NCBI GenBank assembly: GCA_008080615.1
Contig: VIKJ01000056.1
Location: 1 to 11,344, forward strand
Origin: Chitinophagaceae bacterium
GTDB lineage: Bacteria > Bacteroidota > Bacteroidia > Chitinophagales > Chitinophagaceae
Length of the DNA stretch: 11,344 nt
Direction: 5' to 3'
Position 1 is the first letter of the stretch. Every line of letters begins with the position of its first letter. The notes under the pieces are model-generated. The model saw nothing but the letters and a program-made list of their open reading frames with translations. It ran no database searches and was not told the DNA's origin. Shown here one piece after another: positions 8,093 to 11,344 of the stretch. The position numbers and the translations under genes are program-made.

Positions 8093-8357
8093 TTAGTACT
8101 TTAATTCTTCAGCAGTTTCTACATCAATCGATTGATGACTTCTTTGCAATTACAAAAATTGAAAAAAACAATCCATCCATTTTACCAGGCCATAAATATT
8201 TATTGAACGCAATAAAATTCAAATTCACACTATTCAGTATAAGCTCTATACTCATCAACATGGTGATCAGGTTTCTTCTTGTAAAAAAACCATAAACACC
8301 AATAAAAAAAAGTAAGATGCTTACAAACAAAATATGATTTAATCCAGGTTCCATCAT
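8093..8357 (-). pseudogene. nuoK: Complex I subunit K, frame broken with third membrane helix missing
   Basis: NuoK is a small subunit of about 100 residues with three membrane helices. Here ATG 8357 opens a frame that matches well for 71 residues. It includes helix 1 (LFVSILLFFIGVYGFF), helix 2 with its conserved glutamate (MSIELILNSVNLNF, Glu38) and PGKMDGLFFSIFVIA. It then runs KKSSID and stops at 8124-8126, giving 77 residues. The missing C-terminus is in another frame just downstream: RSHQSIDVETAEELKY, ending at TAA 8093-8095, five bases before the nuoL ATG. The third helix, with its AAAEAA-type motif and second conserved glutamate (E. coli Glu72), is absent from both frames. Against recalled E. 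coli spacing about 56 bases have been lost. The first ATG is taken as start; a second follows directly. The gene lies 12 bases after the nuoJ stop. Confidence 0.88.
8122..8137. repeat. 16-base perfect palindrome at the nuoK break
   Basis: CATCAATCGATTGATG equals its own reverse complement over all 16 bases. It lies inside the nuoK C-terminal codons (HQSID), immediately downstream of the deletion junction at about 8138-8145 as read on the - strand. Around 0.2 perfect 16-base palindromes would be expected by chance in a random window of this size. It may be a hairpin involved in the deletion, a protein-binding site, or chance. Confidence 0.6.
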
Positions 8358-8367
8358 GTTACTTTAA

Positions 8368-8400
8368 GTTTACTTCAGGTTTACTTCAGGTTTACTTCTG
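8368..8400. repeat. Three tandem copies of an 11-base unit at the nuoJ/nuoK junction
   Basis: The + strand carries GTTTACTTCAG at 8368-8378, again at 8379-8389, and GTTTACTTCTG at 8390-8400 with one mismatch. On the coding (-) strand the repeats span the last codons and stop of nuoJ. Removing one unit would give the same nuoJ C-terminus (KPEVNLK, stop) and merely bring the stop closer to nuoK, so the extra copy changes spacing and not the protein. Confidence 0.85.
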
Positions 8401-8897
8401 AGCGCAATAACAATACATCCTACAAGCGCAGCTAATAATAAAATGGATACAATTTCAAAAGGAAATGCATACCCGCTATTGTTTACATCTAGCATGCGCT
8501 GACCAATATTTTCTACAGTAGGAACAATGGGTGTTTCAGTACCCATTTTAAACCCATGTTGTAACACTTGCACTATCGTTAATGCAAATCCACAAAATGC
8601 GGCTAACCCAGCAAAGATTTTTCTATCCAATTGTTGTTTGGCTAGTTTTTCTCCCGCTTGCTGTGTAAGGAAAATAGAAAAAATAATTAGTACAATGATT
8701 CCTCCTACATATACCACAATTTGCACTGCAGCAAGAAATTCGTACTGTAGCCAGAAATACATTCCAGCAATACCTATTAAGGTAAACAGCACATAAATGG
8801 CTGCTCTAAAAATTTGCCTGGTTAATACAGACAATACGCCGCAACTGATTATCAATGTTGCGAGCAAATAAAATAATATGGTTGATCCGCTCATCAT
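8370..8897 (-). CDS. nuoJ: NADH-quinone oxidoreductase (complex I) subunit J
   Basis: The 175-residue protein has about five membrane helices and is the NuoJ/ND6 subunit, which links the quinone site to the proton channels. The hallmark helix 3 segment EFLAAVQIVVYVGGIIVLII (53-72) is intact, including the YVGG region that forms the pi-bulge in known structures. The C-terminal helix AFPFEIVSILLLAALVGCIV is also typical. The start ATG at 8897 overlaps the nuoI stop in the arrangement ATGA, which favours translational coupling; a second ATG follows directly. The C-terminus PEVNLK is encoded within an 11-base tandem repeat. The gene shows no frame damage. Confidence 0.95.
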   Translation of the reverse strand: MMSGSTILFYLLATLIISCGVLSVLTRQIFRAAIYVLFTLIGIAGMYFWLQYEFLAAVQIVVYVGGIIVLIIFSIFLTQQAGEKLAKQQLDRKIFAGLAAFCGFALTIVQVLQHGFKMGTETPIVPTVENIGQRMLDVNNSGYAFPFEIVSILLLAALVGCIVIALRSKPEVNLK

Positions 8898-9370
8898 TCT
8901 ACGCCTTCCATGATTTTAGAACCCGGGTTATTTAAAATTTTTGTAAGCAAACTTCTATCGTAAACACTGTGTTCAAAAGTAGGAGCCATTTTAATGGCAT
9001 CAGAAGGGCAGGCCACTACACATAAATTACACATCGTGCACAATTCTAAATGATAAACCAATTTATCAATGGCTTTCTTTTTTTTACCTTCTGCATTCAC
9101 TTCAAATTTAGTAACCACTTTGATTGTACCATTTGGACAAGCCAACTCACATGCTGTACAACCCGTACATCTATGTTCATTGTTGGCATCATGTGGCATT
9201 ACTACTTCGCCCTTAAATCGCTCTGCCATTACTAAGGTTGCACGATTATCTGGATACTGCTCTGTAATAATTTCTTTATGGTGCGTAAAATAATACCCAG
9301 TTCGGTTTAACCCTACTAGCAGTGATTTTATGGCTCCGTAAATGTCTTTTATATAGTCTTTTAAAAACAT
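8894..9370 (-). CDS. nuoI: NADH-quinone oxidoreductase (complex I) subunit I, two [4Fe-4S] clusters
   Basis: The 158-residue ferredoxin-like subunit carries clusters N6a and N6b in the connecting arm and relays electrons towards the quinone site. Two complete binding motifs are visible: CTGCTACELACP (Cys68, 71, 74, 78) and CTMCNLCVVACP (Cys111, 114, 117, 121). The N-terminal part (FLKDYIKDIYGAIKSLLVGL) resembles the amphipathic helices that anchor NuoI to the membrane arm. The protein is somewhat shorter than the 180-residue E. coli protein. The gene begins 21 bases after the nuoH stop and overlaps nuoJ by four bases. In a complex without NuoE, NuoF and NuoG this subunit would be a plausible entry point for electrons from ferredoxin; that is inference. 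Confidence 0.96.
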   Translation of the reverse strand: MFLKDYIKDIYGAIKSLLVGLNRTGYYFTHHKEIITEQYPDNRATLVMAERFKGEVVMPHDANNEHRCTGCTACELACPNGTIKVVTKFEVNAEGKKKKAIDKLVYHLELCTMCNLCVVACPSDAIKMAPTFEHSVYDRSLLTKILNNPGSKIMEGVE

Positions 9371-9391
9371 ATGCTTAGTTATACTGTATCA

Positions 9392-10468
9392 TTAAAAGTG
9401 CCATCCCAAAATGGCAATTGCCGTCATTATCAATAAATTCAACATGCTAATGGGCAATAAATATTTCCATTCTAAATTTAACAGTTGATCAATTCTTAAT
9501 CTAGGAAAAGTCCACCTAAACCACATGATTAAGAAAATCAACATGAACGTTTTACCAAAGAACCAAATACTAGAGGGTATATAATCCATTATATGGTTAA
9601 AGGATTCCCAGTGACCAATATGAAAAGGCATCCATCCACCCAAAAATATTGTTGCCCCAATTGCACAAACAATAAATACGTTTACATATTCCGAAAGAAA
9701 GAATAGCGCAAATTTCATCCCAGAATATTCAGTGTGAAATCCTGCAGTTAATTCAGATTCTGCTTCTGCTAAATCAAAAGGTGCACGATTGGTTTCCGCA
9801 GTTACAGCAATCATAAAAATTACAAAAGAGACGATGGCTGGAATATGTCCTTTAAAAATCCACCATCCATCTGCTTGAGATTGTATGATAGTAGAAACTT
9901 GTAAACTTCCTGTAAGTACTACTATTGATAATATGGCTAAGCCTGCAGACAATTCATAACTCACAATCTGCGCTCCACTTCTCATGGCTCCCATTAGTGA
10001 ATATTTATTATTGCTAGACCATCCTGCCATTAAAATACTAATGACCATAATAGATGAAACAGCAGATACATATAATACCCCAATATTCAAATCCCACAAT
10101 TGAAAGTCTTTTGCAAATGCAATGGGTGCCATCAACAACATGGCTACAATCATGGCAATAAATGGAGCTAGATTAAATAAAAATTTATCTGCACCATTGG
10201 GTGTTAATCCTTCTTTTACAAGCAGCTTAACCGTATCTGCCATTGATTGAAGCAATCCTAACGGCCCAACACGATTGGGTCCTAAGCGAATTTGAATCCA
10301 AGCTGCTACCCTTCTCTCCATCAATACCAACACCAAGCCCAAAACGGCAAACAACCCAATAATAGAAACGCCCGCAATGACCATTTCAATTACTTGGGTA
10401 ATGGTTGGATTGAAGGTTGAACTCAACCATTCATGTATGCTGCTAGCTATTTTACTTAAACTCCACAT
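9392..10468 (-). CDS. nuoH: NADH-quinone oxidoreductase (complex I) subunit H
   Basis: The 358-residue membrane subunit (ND1 homologue) forms much of the quinone-binding chamber at the junction of the two arms. Typical segments are ERRVAAWIQIRLGPNRVGP (about 51-69), AGWSSNNKYSLMGAMRSGAQ (about 148-167), the acidic loop ETNRAPFDLAEAESELTAGF (about 225-244) and WFRWTFPRLRIDQLL near the C-terminus. I chose ATG 10468, which lies one base after the nuoD stop. The open frame can be extended to a TTG at 10480, adding four residues and overlapping nuoD, but the ATG fits better. The length is somewhat longer than the 325 of E. coli and within the family range. No frame damage is seen. Confidence 0.96.
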   Translation of the reverse strand: MWSLSKIASSIHEWLSSTFNPTITQVIEMVIAGVSIIGLFAVLGLVLVLMERRVAAWIQIRLGPNRVGPLGLLQSMADTVKLLVKEGLTPNGADKFLFNLAPFIAMIVAMLLMAPIAFAKDFQLWDLNIGVLYVSAVSSIMVISILMAGWSSNNKYSLMGAMRSGAQIVSYELSAGLAILSIVVLTGSLQVSTIIQSQADGWWIFKGHIPAIVSFVIFMIAVTAETNRAPFDLAEAESELTAGFHTEYSGMKFALFFLSEYVNVFIVCAIGATIFLGGWMPFHIGHWESFNHIMDYIPSSIWFFGKTFMLIFLIMWFRWTFPRLRIDQLLNLEWKYLLPISMLNLLIMTAIAILGWHF

Positions 10469-10469
10469 A

Positions 10470-11344
10470 TTATCTATCAATATCAGGTATTACTAAATCG
10501 AGAGTCCCCATCATGGCTATTAAATCTCCTAATTTTGCTCCTCTGGCCATATGATCTAGGGCAGAAAGGTTAGAAAAACCAGGAGAGCGATATTTAATCC
10601 TATAAGGTGTTGTACCTCCTTCACTTACAAGATAAATACCTAGTTCACCCCTTGCAGTTTCTACACGTTGATAAAATTCTCCCTTGGGTAATTTCAACAC
10701 AGCCTTTGTTTTAGCTTGAAATTCACCTTCGGGAATATTATCAATGAGTTGTTCTATGATGCGTATTGATTGTTGCATTTCTTTAATGCGAACCATATAA
10801 CGAGCAAAAGAATCACCGGCCGTTTCCAATACTTCATCAAAACTTAACTGATCGTAAATTTCATATGGATATATTTTTCGAATATCACAACTAACCCCAC
10901 TTCCTCTAGCTGCAGGGCCAGAAACTCCATAAGAAATAGCATCTTCTGGAGAGAGATACCCTACATTTTTCATTCTATTCTGAAAAATAATATTTCCCGT
11001 AACCAATTCATCGTATTCGTGAATTTTAAGTTTGTATAACTTTAAAAACGTTTTAACTCTATGTTGAAAGTTGGGATGTAAGTCTTGCATTACTCCACCT
11101 GGTACTATATAATTCATGGTTAGCCTAGCACCACAGGTTTCTTCCATTACATCATTGATGCTTTCCCTTTCTCTAAAAGCATGAAAGAAAGGAGTGAATG
11201 CGCCTAAATCCATCGCCATCGCACCCCACCATAATTCGTGTGAAGCAATGCGAGTAAGCTCATCCATTAAAACCCTAATTACCTGTGCTCTTGGAGGCAC
11301 TTCCACTTGTAAGCCTTTCTCTACAATCAGTGCACAACCATGAT
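10470..11344 (-). CDS. nuoD: NADH-quinone oxidoreductase (complex I) subunit D (5' end outside window)
   Basis: The reading frame is open from the right edge to TAA at 10470-10472, giving the last 290 residues of NuoD, the 49-kDa-type subunit that lines the quinone pocket and is related to NiFe-hydrogenase large subunits. The visible part starts with HGCALIVEKGLQVEVPPRAQ, then RVLMDELTRIASHELWWGA, MNYIVPGGVMQDL, GVSGPAARGSGVSCDIRK, and the C-terminal YRIKYRSPGFSNLSAL and LDLVIPDIDR, all family hallmarks. The GTG at 11306 is not a start, because clear NuoD sequence continues upstream of it. Roughly the first 100 or more residues are missing from the window. I cannot tell whether it is fused to NuoC. 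It is followed directly by nuoH, without nuoE, nuoF or nuoG in between. Confidence 0.96.
   Translation of the reverse strand, partial: HGCALIVEKGLQVEVPPRAQVIRVLMDELTRIASHELWWGAMAMDLGAFTPFFHAFRERESINDVMEETCGARLTMNYIVPGGVMQDLHPNFQHRVKTFLKLYKLKIHEYDELVTGNIIFQNRMKNVGYLSPEDAISYGVSGPAARGSGVSCDIRKIYPYEIYDQLSFDEVLETAGDSFARYMVRIKEMQQSIRIIEQLIDNIPEGEFQAKTKAVLKLPKGEFYQRVETARGELGIYLVSEGGTTPYRIKYRSPGFSNLSALDHMARGAKLGDLIAMMGTLDLVIPDIDR

Noticed and set aside
8074..8295. Open frame of 73 codons on the + strand across nuoK/nuoL
   Set aside because: It lies antisense to recognisable nuoK and nuoL coding sequence and its translation has no family features; it is a shadow frame.
8124..8357. A naturally short two-helix NuoK
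   Set aside because: The family-typical C-terminal tail is present in another frame directly after the stop, which points to a deletion in a normal gene and not to an evolved short form.
10469..10480. TTG at 10480 as the nuoH start
   Set aside because: It would overlap nuoD by 11 bases and add four non-conserved residues; the ATG at 10468 is a better start.

Overview
The window looks like chromosomal DNA from a low-GC member of the Bacteroidota. The grounds are AT-rich coding sequence, tightly packed genes without clear Shine-Dalgarno sites, and protein sequences that read like Bacteroidota homologues. I cannot fix the family; Chitinophagaceae or a relative is a guess. I found no rRNA, tRNA, CRISPR array or insertion sequence, and no intergenic gap longer than 31 bases.

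Two transcription units converge. On the + strand (1-2887) are the C-terminal end of pyruvate:ferredoxin oxidoreductase (nifJ/por type), a dihydroorotate-dehydrogenase-like flavoprotein, and formate--tetrahydrofolate ligase (fhs). On the - strand, read from 11344 down to 2871, are nuoD (5' end outside the window), nuoH, nuoI, nuoJ, nuoK, nuoL, nuoM, nuoN and a small unrecognised protein. The last gene overlaps the 3' end of fhs by 17 bases.

The nuo genes encode the membrane arm and part of the connecting arm of respiratory complex I. nuoD is followed directly by nuoH, so the NADH-oxidising module genes nuoE, nuoF and nuoG are not at their usual place. This fits an 11-subunit complex I that may take electrons from reduced ferredoxin. 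The neighbouring pyruvate:ferredoxin oxidoreductase would be a source of that ferredoxin. The electron donor remains an inference.

The most unusual feature is that two adjacent subunit genes, nuoK and nuoL, are each broken by a frame change. In both, a piece of coding sequence for a membrane helix appears to be missing: about 56 bases in nuoK and about 26 in nuoL, judged against recalled E. coli spacing. The remaining coding sequence on both sides is well conserved. The lesions are therefore either recent real deletions that should cripple proton pumping, or local assembly errors. Other points of interest are a NuoM that lacks the usual mid-membrane lysine, a triplicated 11-base unit at the nuoJ/nuoK junction, an internal duplication in the unknown protein, and a DHOD-like protein without the usual catalytic motif.
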